Positions 48,211 to 58,759 of a stretch of 64,000 nt of DNA are shown piece by piece. This DNA comes from Mercurialis annua (taxonomy: Eukaryota > Streptophyta > Magnoliopsida > Malpighiales > Euphorbiaceae): positions 57,211,651-57,275,650 of the forward strand of contig NC_065571.1 of NCBI RefSeq assembly GCF_937616625.2, read 5' to 3'. The position numbers and the translations under genes are program-made. Position 1 is the stretch's first letter. Each line of letters starts with the position of its first letter. Under the pieces are notes generated by a model. It did no database searches and was not told the DNA's origin. It saw only the letters and a list, made by a program, of their open reading frames with translations.

Positions 48211-49579
48211 TAGAAGATAACTAGGTCGGCTTGTGCTGTGATAGGGCTACGTTCAGTTTTCCAAGGAGCAACGACGGCCGCGTTCAGCGTTGCATAGCAG
48301 GAGCAGAGGCGGCAGCGTTCGGCGTTCGACAGCAGGTGGAGAGGTGGCGGAGTTTGGCGTTCCACAGGCGGAGCAGTGGGAAATGAGGAAGAAAAGAAGG
48401 GACAGTGGCGGTGGAAGATTATGGGACGAGGAAGAGAGGCAGGTGACCAAGGATTCGATTTAATTTTTTTAGCAAATTACTGTGATCCCCCATATTTATC
48501 ATAATTCACATTTTAGTCCCTTCTGTTTGAAAATTAAACTATATGATCCCCACTTTTATTTCTGGCACGATTTAGTCCTTCTGTCCACATTTGGTGTTAG
48601 TCAGCGGAGTTAAAAGATATGGATGAATTAATTTTCAAATATAAATGACAAAATCGTTAACAGAAACAAAAATGAAAGAAAAAATCGTTGAGAGAAACAA
48701 AAATGTTTTAAAAAATAAAAATAAATACCAATATAACTCTATTAATTAATTAATATTTTGTAAATTGAGTCACATGATCATTTATTAGGAAGAAATAAAT
48801 TTAAAAGATACTGGTTAAATTTTTTTAAAATCATAAAAAATTATAAATAAATATATTTAGCTAAATAAAATAAAATAAAAAATAAAAGGAATAATTAAAT
48901 TATTTAATTTTCAGGACAAAATAATTTATTTTTAAATTAACACCCTTAAACTTTAAGGGTTAATTGCAAATTGAATTACAAATTTTACTCTAATTTTCAA
49001 TTACAACATAAATTTGGAAATTTGGAAATGTCAGTAATCAATTTTCATTTTTTGGCGAATTGATACACCGACCAATCATGCAATGACATGTGGCGGTAAA
49101 TAATAATGTCCACATCAGTGCTTTTTAGATCGGTATACCAATTTACCAAAAATTAAAATTTGGTTACTGACATTGTCAAGGTTTAAAATTTGTGTTATAA
49201 TTGCAAATTAGAATAAAGTTTGTGATTTAATTTGCAATTAATCCAAACTTTAAACCATTAGTCAATTAATATGTCATTATGTTTATATAGATCTCAATTT
49301 GGATTGACTAATTTAACACACTATTCAAATTTTAAATGTTTAAAATACTGAATTAAATAACCAGTAATAAACAGAGAAGGCAAGACGTGGCATCATTGTT
49401 TTCCATTCTATCCAAAATGTGTTAGCCAATCAAACTGCATTTTCCCCTCTCCCTCCATTTTTATTTCCACTTTTACAACAAATCACAAAACAAAGTAACA
49501 AACATATGAACTAAATTCACTTATTTTCTTAATTTTTTGTCTAACAATTTATCTCAAATTCAAATGTGAATTTACTTCA
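48211..49579. other. Divergent promoter region between THA8-like and NFU genes
   Basis: It contains upstream sequences of both genes and one MITE (48957-49244). The 48250-48450 part is GC-richer with GGCGGAG/CAGCG words and could be 5' leader of the THA8-like gene. An open frame on the minus strand there (48253-48450) shows no domain. Confidence 0.4.
48957..49244. mobile_element. 288-bp foldback MITE with exact 9-bp TSD
   Basis: The termini GGGTTAATTGCAAATTGAAT and the complement of TTTAATTTGCAATTAATCC are inverted. Inner pairs are AATGTCAGTAATCAATTTTC against AAATTTGGTTACTGACATT. The 9-mer AAACTTTAA lies at 48948-48956 and 49245-49253. It lies 0.3 kb upstream of the NFU start. A one-sided relative is in peroxidase intron 3. 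Confidence 0.85.
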
Positions 49580-50994
49580 ATGTTGAACCCTTCTCTTTCC
49601 CTGTCTGAAAAATCTCACCACTTCTCCATTTTTAAGGTAATTTACATTTGTTAGTAATAATAAATTTTAGCATTTCTCTTCAGTAACTGTTTGCTTTATG
49701 TCTACAGAATCCAATCTCAGATTCCACTAGATTTTCTTCTACTCAAAATGCTTTTTTTAGAGGACAATTTCATGTCAAATACTTAGCTCCTTTTAAGCTG
49801 AACCGGGTCCGAAGCAAATATTCAGGTAACTTTAATATCAAATTGTTTGTTTGTTTATCTATAACACGTTGCGCCACGACATTTTCACAGCAAGTCAATG
49901 AGCATCTACATAGAGAATCTTATAATTATTACGTATTTTTTTATCATTCATTTTCCACATGACTAGCGCACTTTGGTTTATCGCGAATGACATGGCGCAG
50001 TAATTTTATTGTATTTTCCCTTTGAGTGGGGAATGTAAGGATATGTATTGATATTTTAGTGCTAAGAATTAGTTTGGTTTGGTTTGTAATTGTGTTGTGG
50101 TGTTTATTGAATTTGAAGGTTTTGTGGTATCACCAAGCTGTGTGTTGCCATTAACTGAGGAGAATGTAGAGAAGGTTTTAGAGCAGGTGAGACCTGGTCT
50201 GATGGCTGATGGAGGCAATGTAGTTTTACATGAGATAGATGGTCTTGTAGTTGTTTTAAAGCTTCAAGGAGCTTGTGGATCATGTCCAAGTTCTACCATG
50301 ACATTGAAGATGGGTATTGAAACTCGATTACGGGATAAAATACCGGAAATCATGGCCGTGGAGCAGATTTTGGATACTGAAACCGGACTCGAGCTGAATG
50401 AGGAAAACATCGAAAAGGTAACATGCATAGTGATCATGTGTATATTCACCATTTCTCTTGCAATTTGCAAAAAGGCTGTTTTCACATGTCACCAATGTCG
50501 CACGGAAACTTATTTAGTCCTATGTTTCGGCTTTTTGTTTCTGTTTCTAGAAACGTTTTCCAAAGCTTCAAACCTTTATATTTATAATCTATTCTCGTAA
50601 AAGTTTGTCAGTTTGCTGTTTTTTATTTCAATATTTTCGTTTCCGTGCAACACAGCATGTGAGCAGCAATACCATTGCGTCTAGACTCGGCTTTATCTAC
50701 TAACTATGTTACAGCATTAGTAAATTTTGTTTGTTTTGATGCATGATACGAGTAATAATAGCTATGCATTATGTTAAAATGGTGGAACCGGTTTGGTTTC
50801 AGGTTCTTGCCGAGATTAGACCGTATCTAGCCGGAACAGGAGGAGGAGTACTGGAGCTTGTTCAGATTAATGATTACGTTGTCAAGGTTAGACTTAGCGG
50901 ACCTGCAGCCGGGGTTACGACTGTTCGTGTTGCTCTTACACAAAAGTTGAGAGATAAGATACCTGCCATTGCAGCTGTTCAACTTATAGAATGA
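49580..50994 (+). CDS. Chloroplast NifU-like iron-sulfur scaffold (NFU1/2/3 type)
   Basis: Assembles and transfers Fe-S clusters in plastids, for example to photosystem I and other [4Fe-4S] clients. Four exons (49580-49636, 49708-49825, 50119-50417, 50803-50994) encode 221 aa. The first 60 or so residues are Ser/Asn/Arg-rich ([15 protein letters not shown] start), a plausible transit peptide. The first NifU C-type domain (from [20 protein letters not shown]) carries the cluster-binding CxxC in GACGSCPSS. The second domain (from [15 protein letters not shown]) has GPAAGV at the same place, so it lacks the cysteines. This two-domain pattern with a dead second domain is characteristic of the plastid NFU1-3 group and separates it from mitochondrial NFU4/5. 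I cannot choose between NFU1, 2 and 3. Confidence 0.93.
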
Positions 50995-51636
50995 ATCATC
51001 AACCAGAGGTATAGTTTATTGTAAAGGGAAAAATACTTCTATGTCATCGTAAAACTCTTCTTGTTCTCCAGTTAACATTTTGGTTTTATGATCAGCTTTT
51101 AATCTGAATAGTAATTATCTTCCTGCAGGATACAGCCTCTGCTTGTATCTAGAGTTCTGCATAAACCGAACCAAACTGATAAATTCGATTCCGTTTTGTT
51201 TGACACTACAAAAAATTTCCAATTTTTTTATGCGGTTTGGTTTTGGACATGAAAAATTTCAGTTAAGTTGTAGTACAAAAGGAACCAAACCAAATTGTTC
51301 GATTGGAAAATTTTGATATCCTTATAAATTCGATTCTGTTTGATTAAAAAACTAAAATTATGGTTCAATTCGAAAGCATACTGTATCTAAGAAGAATTTT
51401 TTCTATTAAAAGATGTCATCGTTCATAGGTTGTGATAATGATAATATCGTCATAGTTAGAATCTCACCAAACAGATTGAACTTTTGATTTAATTGATTAT
51501 TTGACATAATAACATAATTACATTACAATGTATGTGAGTATGTTACATTACATTTCTGAATTACACTAACAGCCATCTTTAAACGTATTGTGCTGCCTCA
51601 AAAATAGTTTACATCTCTATTTTAAGTTACATTTAT
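50995..51636. other. Tail-to-tail spacer between NFU and the Gly-rich plastid protein
   Basis: It contains both 3' UTRs. The segment 51155-51400 has ACCGAACCAAACTG/GGTTTGGTTTTGG words of a decayed MITE. No gene seen. Confidence 0.45.
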
Positions 51637-53319
51637 CTACTCATCTTCATCTCTTGATCCAAAGAATCTTCTGACCACCGCGGCTGCAGCCCCGAGAAAC
51701 ATGAATAGGACCAAGGTGTCGAATCCACCTCCCGCACCAACAACAACACCAGGACCCGGTGCAAAGAAAGAAAACGGTGACCAACCCCAACCACCGTAGA
51801 ATGGCGAACCGTAACCATACCCATATCCACCAACTAATGGTGGCGCTGTTCGTGGGTTGATGTATATGTTCGTCCTAGCAAAAGATGAAGAACAAAATTC
51901 GATAAATCACTAATGTGAGACACATTACCAATATTTATATTGAGTGTTTTACATTTCATTAGTAAAAATGAGATGTTAACCATTGTTTAAATTATACTCG
52001 AATCTATCGTTGGTCATGCTATATCCGAGCATACGGAATAATTTTTCTTTGAGAAATTGAATTCCATATCAATTAACATAAAGGTTGTTAACAAATCAAG
52101 ATTAAGATCATCACAAAATCATGCCAATGATTACCAAGAAAGAAAAGAGTATCTGTCAAGCCAAATGTTCAATGTTTTATAGTGTTGTTAGATCAATTAA
52201 AACTATTTTGGGAGCTTCACCTCACCTTTTGGATTGACAATTGTATCACAACAATTGAAAAATGAATATGTATTTCAAGTCTAATAGATATTCACGCATA
52301 CGAATAAATTATTATATAATTATTTTCAACTCGGCGTGTTTGAAGTCAAACGTATTGTTCCGTCCTATATTTAAAAAAAATAATTGATATGTTAATTTCA
52401 TGTAATTGGAACACCCCTTATAAGAGGGTTATAATTCATTAGTACCTAAATGTAAGGGGAGAAACAACAAAATACAAGGGAGAGATAATAATTTAAACCT
52501 AATCACCAAGAAAAAGCTTTAGTTAAATAAGAAATTAAACATTAAAATGGTGCAATTAATTAGAAGCTAGGTAGCATAGGCACAGACACGGAAAAACCAG
52601 ACACTTGGACACGAACAAGATAAAATAATGTTGTTTTAAAGTTTCTTATATGAAAAATGAAACTTCATGTCTGAAACGTTAAACTTTTGACATGTTCTCA
52701 AAACGAAAAACGTTGATGGTTGATCAAATGAAATGTCCGCGCTACCTAGATTAGAAGTAAGTATATATGCATACCTTGAGTTATTATTAATCCTAGGGGA
52801 TGACCTAGGAGCTGATGACCTAAAAGCTTGACCACCAACTCTACCCCCAGACTTGCCTGCTGATGCATCACCCACTGAACCAAGTGTCACAACTCCAGCT
52901 GCTAGTGCCACCATTGCCAATTTTGCCAATTTGTTCTCTTTTTTAACCCTTAACAAATGAACAACCAAAGAAACAACACAGCTTCCATAAAAGAATCCAA
53001 GAAACTGATTTAACAATCAAAACGAAAATACCAACAAGCTATAGATGATATATAAATGTTATGCAGTATTCTGCTAAGATCGTAAGTTCAATCCCTCCCA
53101 CAAACGCTCCCATATCCGGTGATAGAAAAAAAAAACAATCAAAAAAAACATCAAGAATTATACTTTATATTACCTGCCAGAATCATTGGGTGAGTGGTTG
53201 CATGAGATAGCAGTTGAGGAGACTGTAATAAGCTTCGAGTTGGGCTTATGGTTATGGATGAGTGGAGTGAGTGAGTTGGTGAAGAAGCTTTGTTGAGATG
53301 AAGCAATTGCTATAGACAT
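51637..53319 (-). CDS. Small Gly-rich plastid membrane protein, uncharacterised
   Basis: Three minus-strand exons (53319-53174, 52948-52775, 51874-51637) encode 185 aa. The Ser/Asn-rich N-terminus (MSIAIASSQQSFFTNS) looks like a chloroplast transit peptide. It is followed by a hydrophobic segment (LAMVALAAGVVTLGSVGDAS) and ASAGKSGGRVGG, resembling a thylakoid-type processing or export region. The middle is Ser/Arg/Asn-rich; then comes GGYGYGYGSPFYGGWGWSPF. A second membrane segment (FDTLVLFMFLGAAAAVV) precedes the acidic end RDEDE. The layout recalls the N-terminal membrane part of plant DUF1517 proteins such as FLAP1, but without the rest of that domain. That similarity is from memory and weak. 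Function unknown. A SINE fragment lies in intron 1. Confidence 0.8.
53045..53135 (+). mobile_element. SINE fragment in intron 1 of the Gly-rich protein gene
   Basis: B-box-like AAGTTCAATCCC (about 53085-53096) is followed by CTCCCACAAACGCTCCC and GATAGAAAAAAAAAA. The same 3' body layout is seen at 33745-33790. The 5' part with box A is degraded. Confidence 0.45.
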
Positions 53320-54323
53320 CTTCTTCTTGATTTTCTGTTTTTAAGTGTTTGTTAAGGTTTCTCCTTAGTTTGCAATTTCTAGAACTAAACACTACTTCAG
53401 ATTTTGAGGCTTGTTTTGTCTTGACAAATGTAAATGGTTTTATCCATTTCATGATTGGAATTTGGCCACGTGGTGTTACTTTAATGGCCAACAATAGCTT
53501 TACACTAAAATCTCTTCACCCTAAATTAAAATTACATGGTTAATAATTTTAGTTGTTATTTAACTAATGATTTTGTACATAACTATCAACATCTTTTTAT
53601 TTATTATGTTTTGATAACACGATTTTCATTTTTACATTAATCCAAAATTATTATATGATGATCAAAATTTATTTGATTGTCCAACGTTCATGTTGCTACT
53701 TATAAACAATTTTTTTAACACAAATTGCTAAAGTAATTTTTTGTTGATGTAAAAATAAAAGTTTGTTTATCGAATATAACAAACAAGATGATAGTAACAG
53801 TTCTATACAAAATTTATACTTCTATAACTGCAAAACTTTACTATGGAAATATAATAAACGAGTTTAATTTTTTATTTTAAAAATTAATCAATAAATTAAG
53901 AGCTACAAAATTTAAAATAAAAATACATTTGGACTATTCATATTTAGAGAATTAATTTTTTCTATTTTACATCTAGCTATTAAAATAACTGAAATTATTC
54001 TTTATTATTTTTAGGTCATAACTCATAAGCTCACATACATTTCACTTGTTAACAAAAAATAAAAACAAGTGAAAAGTATGTGAAGCTTATTGGCTGGTTT
54101 TCCCGGCTAACAATGGTTGATCCGTCGACTATGATTGATGTCAGATCCTTCTTTAATTTATAAAAAATGCATCGCATCGTTGATACATCTTGTGGTTATG
54201 CTAACTGTCGATCTATTATCAAAGAAAAACTTTTAAGTAGTTTTTTTTTTGCCAAAGGAACTTTTAAGTAGTTAAGTGAGTCTTTTTATAAAAAGCGTGT
54301 TTATGCCATATTTGAATAGATTA
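53320..54323. other. Upstream of Gly-rich gene, AT-rich intergenic
   Basis: Promoter of the minus-strand gene in the first few hundred bases (CCACGTGG at about 53465-53472 is a G-box core, the motif of light/ABA-responsive promoters). Then AT-rich sequence without genes. A micro-insertion with a 15-bp duplication lies at 54228-54273. Confidence 0.4.
54228..54273. repeat. 15-bp direct repeat flanking a 16-bp insert (micro-retroposition scar)
   Basis: AACTTTTAAGTAGTT occurs at 54228-54242 and 54259-54273. The insert TTTTTTTTGCCAAAGG reads CCTTTGGCAAAAAAAA on the minus strand, that is, a bare retroposon tail. Confidence 0.6.
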
Positions 54324-54604
54324 TCTATACTATATATAAAAGCACGGATGGAGGGGGGACAGACACATTTACAATAATGTCCTTACTAATTATAAAAAAT
54401 TTATTAGTTTAATTAATTATCCTAATCTAATTCATAAGCAATCCCCTAATACTATTTAAACTCTACCTTCAAATGCATAAGCTATTTTCTAATGCAATTA
54501 AAACTCTACCTTTAATAATAATAACATGTTATATTAATCCTAATTCAACTCATAGTATATTTTCTAATCCAATCAAAACTCTAATTTTACTCCTATTAGT
54601 TGTC

Positions 54605-54649
54605 AGATAAGAAATCGTCATTCTATCAAAAAAAAAAAGATAAGAAATC
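54605..54649 (+). repeat. 12-bp direct repeat flanking a 21-bp insert ending in poly-A
   Basis: AGATAAGAAATC occurs at 54605-54616 and 54638-54649. The 21-bp insert starts GTCATTCTATC and ends in a pure A-run, as a severely truncated LINE/SINE insertion would. Confidence 0.55.
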
Positions 54650-55032
54650 ATTAACTTGAATAATAAATAAATAAATTATGTTTTATATGATTTATTAATG
54701 AGTCTATTTCCATTTACCGATAGGTTTTATCATCTTTGTTAATGGTAACAGAGTTATATTATATTGTGACAAGATACAGCTCATGATCCCCCATGTTATC
54801 ATGAGTCTCCAAATAGATTCTTATAACTTATAAGTTAATTATCATTTAAGTCCATATCAAATTTTTAACTATAAATCAACCTTCAAATTTGCATATATTT
54901 TCATAATTTACATTTTATTATTTACATTATTTGAAACTTAAAATTTATTATCTTCAATGATAAAAGAAAGTGTTATCTTCATTTTGTAAGTATTACTAAT
55001 TAATTAAGTTTTTAATTTAGTTATATATTTAA

Positions 55033-55233
55033 GGGTTAATTCCTAAAAAAATCACGAACTTTACACGAAGTTTCATTTTAATCATGACCTTTAAAAGTTG
55101 TCATTTAAAGGCACGAACTTTCATTTTGTTCGTGCCTTTAAATGAAAGTTCGTGCCTTTAAATGACAACTTTTAAAGTTCATGATTAAAATGAAACTTCA
55201 TGTAAAGCTCGTGATTTTTTTAGGAATTAACCC
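55033..55233. mobile_element. 201-bp near-palindromic MITE (family A), exact 9-bp TSD, inside the Helitron
   Basis: The element is almost one continuous hairpin. GGGTTAATTCCTAAAAAAAT is mirrored at the end, and AAAGGCACGAACTTTCATTT meets its complement at the centre. The 9-mer TATATTTAA lies at 55024-55032 and 55234-55242. Same arms as the 370-bp copy in peroxidase intron 1. Confidence 0.88.
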
Positions 55234-55408
55234 TATATTTAATAATTAAAAGAATTCAGATAACTTATTTGATTATCAGTGTTAAAGTTTTATTTGTTAT
55301 TAATATTTTAAGAAGCTAATAAAACATTGAGTAGCTGCATTGGACATATATTTTATGCTTAATAAATATATATTTATTGAATTTAATTAATTATTGAATT
55401 ACAATATA

Positions 55409-55713
55409 GGGTTAATGTATAAAAATTAACCAACTTTACACGTTTTTTCATTCAAATCATGCAGTTTAAATTTTCTCATTTCCATGCACGAACTACCACT
55501 TTTTTTCAAATTCATGCACGGTGCTGAGTTGCCACGGTCCCAAGTAATTCGCTGAGGTAGAGATCATTTTACACCAATGAATGAGTGCCACCTCAGCACC
55601 GTACATAAATTTGAAAAAAAATGGTAGTTCGTGCATGAAAATGAGAAAATTTAAATTACGTGATTAAAATGAAAAAACGTGTAAAATTCATGATTGTTTT
55701 TACATTAACCCTA
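55409..55713. mobile_element. 305-bp foldback MITE with exact 9-bp TSD, inside the Helitron
   Basis: The ends GGGTTAATGTATAAAAATTA and the complement of TTTTTACATTAACCC are inverted. Arms include CATGCACGAACTACCA against TGGTAGTTCGTGCATG and CGGTGCTGAG against CTCAGCACCG. TACAATATA lies at 55400-55408 and 55714-55722. It is distinct from family A although the outer GGGTTAAT is shared. Confidence 0.87.
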
Positions 55714-56835
55714 CAATATAATAATGACAACTATGTGGAATCATATTTTAGAACAAGGTTCGATTCACCCCTCCGCTTATTAACTATGAATGAAAACGTT
55801 TAAGCTAAGTTACAAACTTACAATAGAGTAAAGGTCATTTCAATTAATATAAAATGCATGATACTCTATTTAAATGCTGATATATATGGTTTAAAAATAG
55901 TTTAAGATATTATCTAACTGAACAAAAAAATAATATTAATATTAATGAAAAATAAAATATAATGATATAGTTATAATAAATTTAGTCCAACTCATTAAGT
56001 ATCTTTTAAACCAATTAAACTTCTAACTAATTTAACATTGATTATAATTATAAAATAAAGTATAATTATAACAAATTTAATTAATATAATATTACACTTT
56101 TAATTATTAGTATGTATTAATTAACATAATTAGTTGTCTTAATCCAACTCATTAAGATATTTTTAATCCTACAAAAACTCTGATTAATCTAATATTAATT
56201 ATACGTAAAATATATTAGTATAATTATAATAAATTTAATTAATATAATATAATATTATATTTATTTCCAATTAAAAGTCTAACTAATTTAATATTAATTA
56301 TAAAATAAAATAAATTTAATTAATATATAAATCGACGAGTCACGTTACGAGCCACGTGCGTAGCACGTAATGCGAAACTAGTATATAAAAAAGAATTACT
56401 TCATACATAAGGATTAAAAAAACATTTTCATATTTTTTTTTAAACTGCTCATCAGGACAACATATAGATATGCAAATGGTTGCCCTCAGGTAGCAAATGA
56501 ACATTAACATGACACTGAGACATCATGCAAAACAATGAGAAGAGTTTGTGGATGTAAATGTGAATACTGGTTCATCTTCTTGATGTATCCTATAAAACAG
56601 TAAAATCTGCATGATTATCGAGAAGTTAAAACAGTTGTATCTGTTTGATTATTGGAAAATTTCAGCACAAGATCGACAAGTACTAGATACAGTTCAACCT
56701 CGAGGACAAATGATTGGCAAAAACAAACATATAAGGCAAAGACATAACAATCCATCTTCATTCGGTGGACAAGTGAATTTTCAATATGAAATTCATTCAC
56801 TCCCATAAAAAAACTACATAGGGACGTTATGCAGC

Positions 56836-58592
56836 TCAAGGAAAGGTGCGCTGATACAGAGGCAAAGCTCCCAAAGCCTCACGTTCTGCTCTCTCCCTCT
56901 TCACCTGCAAAACATAAGCAGCAAGCCAATCTTATCACAACCATCAAATTTACATTGCAGTAATGTTCTATGTGCTTCTGTTGCAACAATGCAGATTATG
57001 CCCGTGATTCCCACTGCTTTTTGGGATTTCTCTTCATGATTCATGGATTTATCTCTTGATAACATGAAATAAGTAAGGCCCAATGACCCCAAAAAATTCA
57101 AACATTTGACACTTTTAGCAATTCTAACCAAAAGTGTTAATTTTATCAATTACAGAATTTGAAGGATTTTCTTGCATCAAATATAAGGTTTAACTTCCCA
57201 AATAGTCAGTAGTGACCAATATGTGACTAAATAATTCAGAAAATAGCATAACTGTGATGCAAATGACACTTCTCAAATAGAATTTCTATAGTGCCAAATG
57301 TTCAAGGATAAACACTTTTTAACAACACATATAAGGTAGATGAGAAAAAATCATCGACATAAAAAGGAATCAGAAAATAAACATATCTTAGCAAATTATC
57401 AAGCAAAATATTGAGTGTACATTGACGAGAACATAACTGAAGTGTCAATTAATACAATTAACAGAATGGAACTAGTTCCATATCATTCTAGTATGCAGAA
57501 TGATTGTACATAACAATCAATCACTAATTCAATTCAATTGACACACAAGATATAAGATAACAGCATTCTTCAGAAACCACCCTATTAGTCATTTTCTGTA
57601 ATATTAAAACTTCAAAGCATTCATAATAAATTAAATGCATTATGAAGCGCACAAGTTTGTGAAGGCACTTACAAGAGCCAGCATATCTTTGAGGTAGCTC
57701 CTAAATGGTGTTTGCATCGCCTGCCAAAAGACAGAGAGTCACAATTTTAGGTTCTTGCAATCCAGTATTAAATACAAAATGTAAACATCGCAACCATGGT
57801 CGTGCCAACAACACAAGTTCCATTTCATAGAGTAACAAGCACTCTAAAACTAACCCCAACTTAATAGTTAAAAGGGTTATTGTTGCTAAATATCCACCCC
57901 TTTAGCCCTTTTTTTTTCGATTTCAGCACAATTTAATAAACATCTCGCCTCGTATCCCAACCTTTTCATCATATAGCCCGGTTGCCGTTTTATGCGTTGC
58001 TTTCCCTCGTTTTAGCAGTTTGAATGACCAAAACGATATCGGATAAGGCACGTAGGCTATATATGCTAAAAAATGGAAGATTGGAATATATGGTGCCACG
58101 TTTTTATAGATTGTGCTTTAATCGAAAAAAACACGAAAGGTGAGGATATTTTATGACTAATAAAACCCCCAGTTAAAATAACAGCTAAATCCCTAATAAT
58201 TCTAATAAAAAACAACAATATAGATTGAATAAAAAAATGCAATTACCTGAAGATCCTCGCGAAGGTACTCGTGCTTCATGGAGAGGTCCATGGCACGCTT
58301 GAGTCGCTGAATACGGGCATCCACTATCTCTTTCGGTAGCCGATTCAGAGCTTCCTTAATATCCATATCATAATACGGATCATAAAGATCGTCATATCGC
58401 AGACCTGAATTTCACAAACATTTTTACATCAACGAATCAATCAATAATTAATCAAAAATTAGGGTTTCGAGTAAACAAACAAACCAAAACTAACTAACCG
58501 TATCTGCGAAGGCGATTGGAGATGGTTTTCATGTGCACTTTAGCAAGCCAGTTCTTTCTTGGATCCAGGAATGATTGCAAAAACGACGCCAT
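56836..58592 (-). CDS. QCR7: Cytochrome b-c1 complex subunit 7 (QCR7, 14-kDa subunit)
   Basis: Peripheral subunit on the matrix side of mitochondrial respiratory complex III. Four minus-strand exons (58592-58499, 58404-58247, 57720-57673, 56904-56836) encode 122 aa, the normal length. Diagnostic blocks are MASFLQSFLDPRKNWLAKVH at the start, then LRYDDLYDPYYDMDIKEALN, EIVDARIQRLKRAMDLSMKH, and the charged helix VKREREAEREALGALPLYQR, with the residue order as read in the last exon (VKRERAEREALGALPLYQRT). There is no cleavable presequence, as is usual for this subunit. A TGGGCC word (58709-58714), a site II element of plant OXPHOS promoters, lies 117 bp upstream. Intron 2 holds a foldback MITE. 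Confidence 0.94.
57874..58169. mobile_element. 296-bp foldback MITE in QCR7 intron 2
   Basis: The ends GGGTTATTGTTGCTAAATAT and the complement of ATATTTTATGACTAATAAAA are imperfect inverted repeats. Inner arms are clearer (TTTTTCGATTTCAGCACAAT against ATTGTGCTTTAATCGAAAAA). The flanks TAGTTAAAA (57865-57873) and CAGTTAAAA (58170-58178) match at 8 of 9. Confidence 0.72.
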
Positions 58593-58708
58593 TTTTGTTT
58601 CTTCTTCCTCTAATGGCTGCTGCTAAGCTCTATGTTTTTTTATGAAAGAATCGTCCAGTTTTTTTTTGTGTATAAACGGTGTCGCTTTGGTTTTCTTCTT
58701 CCTCTTCA

Positions 58709-58714
58709 TGGGCC
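58709..58714 (-). promoter_or_regulatory. Site II-like element (TGGGCC) of the QCR7 promoter
   Basis: TGGGCC lies 117 bp upstream of the QCR7 ATG. TGGGCY site II elements, recognised by TCP factors, are recurrent in plant cytochrome-pathway gene promoters. Only a single short match, so this is a suggestion. Confidence 0.35.
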
Positions 58715-58759
58715 TGCATAGCGGTTCCTTCGTCCAGGTCCATCTATCTCAAAAAAAAA

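Larger units (their letters stand above)
54324..56381 (+). mobile_element. Non-autonomous Helitron, 2.06 kb, structurally complete
   Basis: The 5' end TCTATACTATATATAAAAGC and the 3' end ACTAG are those of plant Helitrons. A perfect 6-bp hairpin (ACGTGC, loop GTA, GCACGT; 56354-56368) lies 9 bases before CTAG. The element sits between A (54323) and T (56382), the Helitron target preference, with no duplication. There is no Rep/helicase frame. Two foldback MITEs (55033-55233, 55409-55713) and a micro-insertion (54605-54649) have landed inside it, so the Helitron is older than they are. Confidence 0.88.

Noticed and set aside
54605..54649. CRISPR-like pair of direct repeats
   Set aside because: Only two repeats with an A-run spacer in a plant genome; target duplication of a truncated retroposon.
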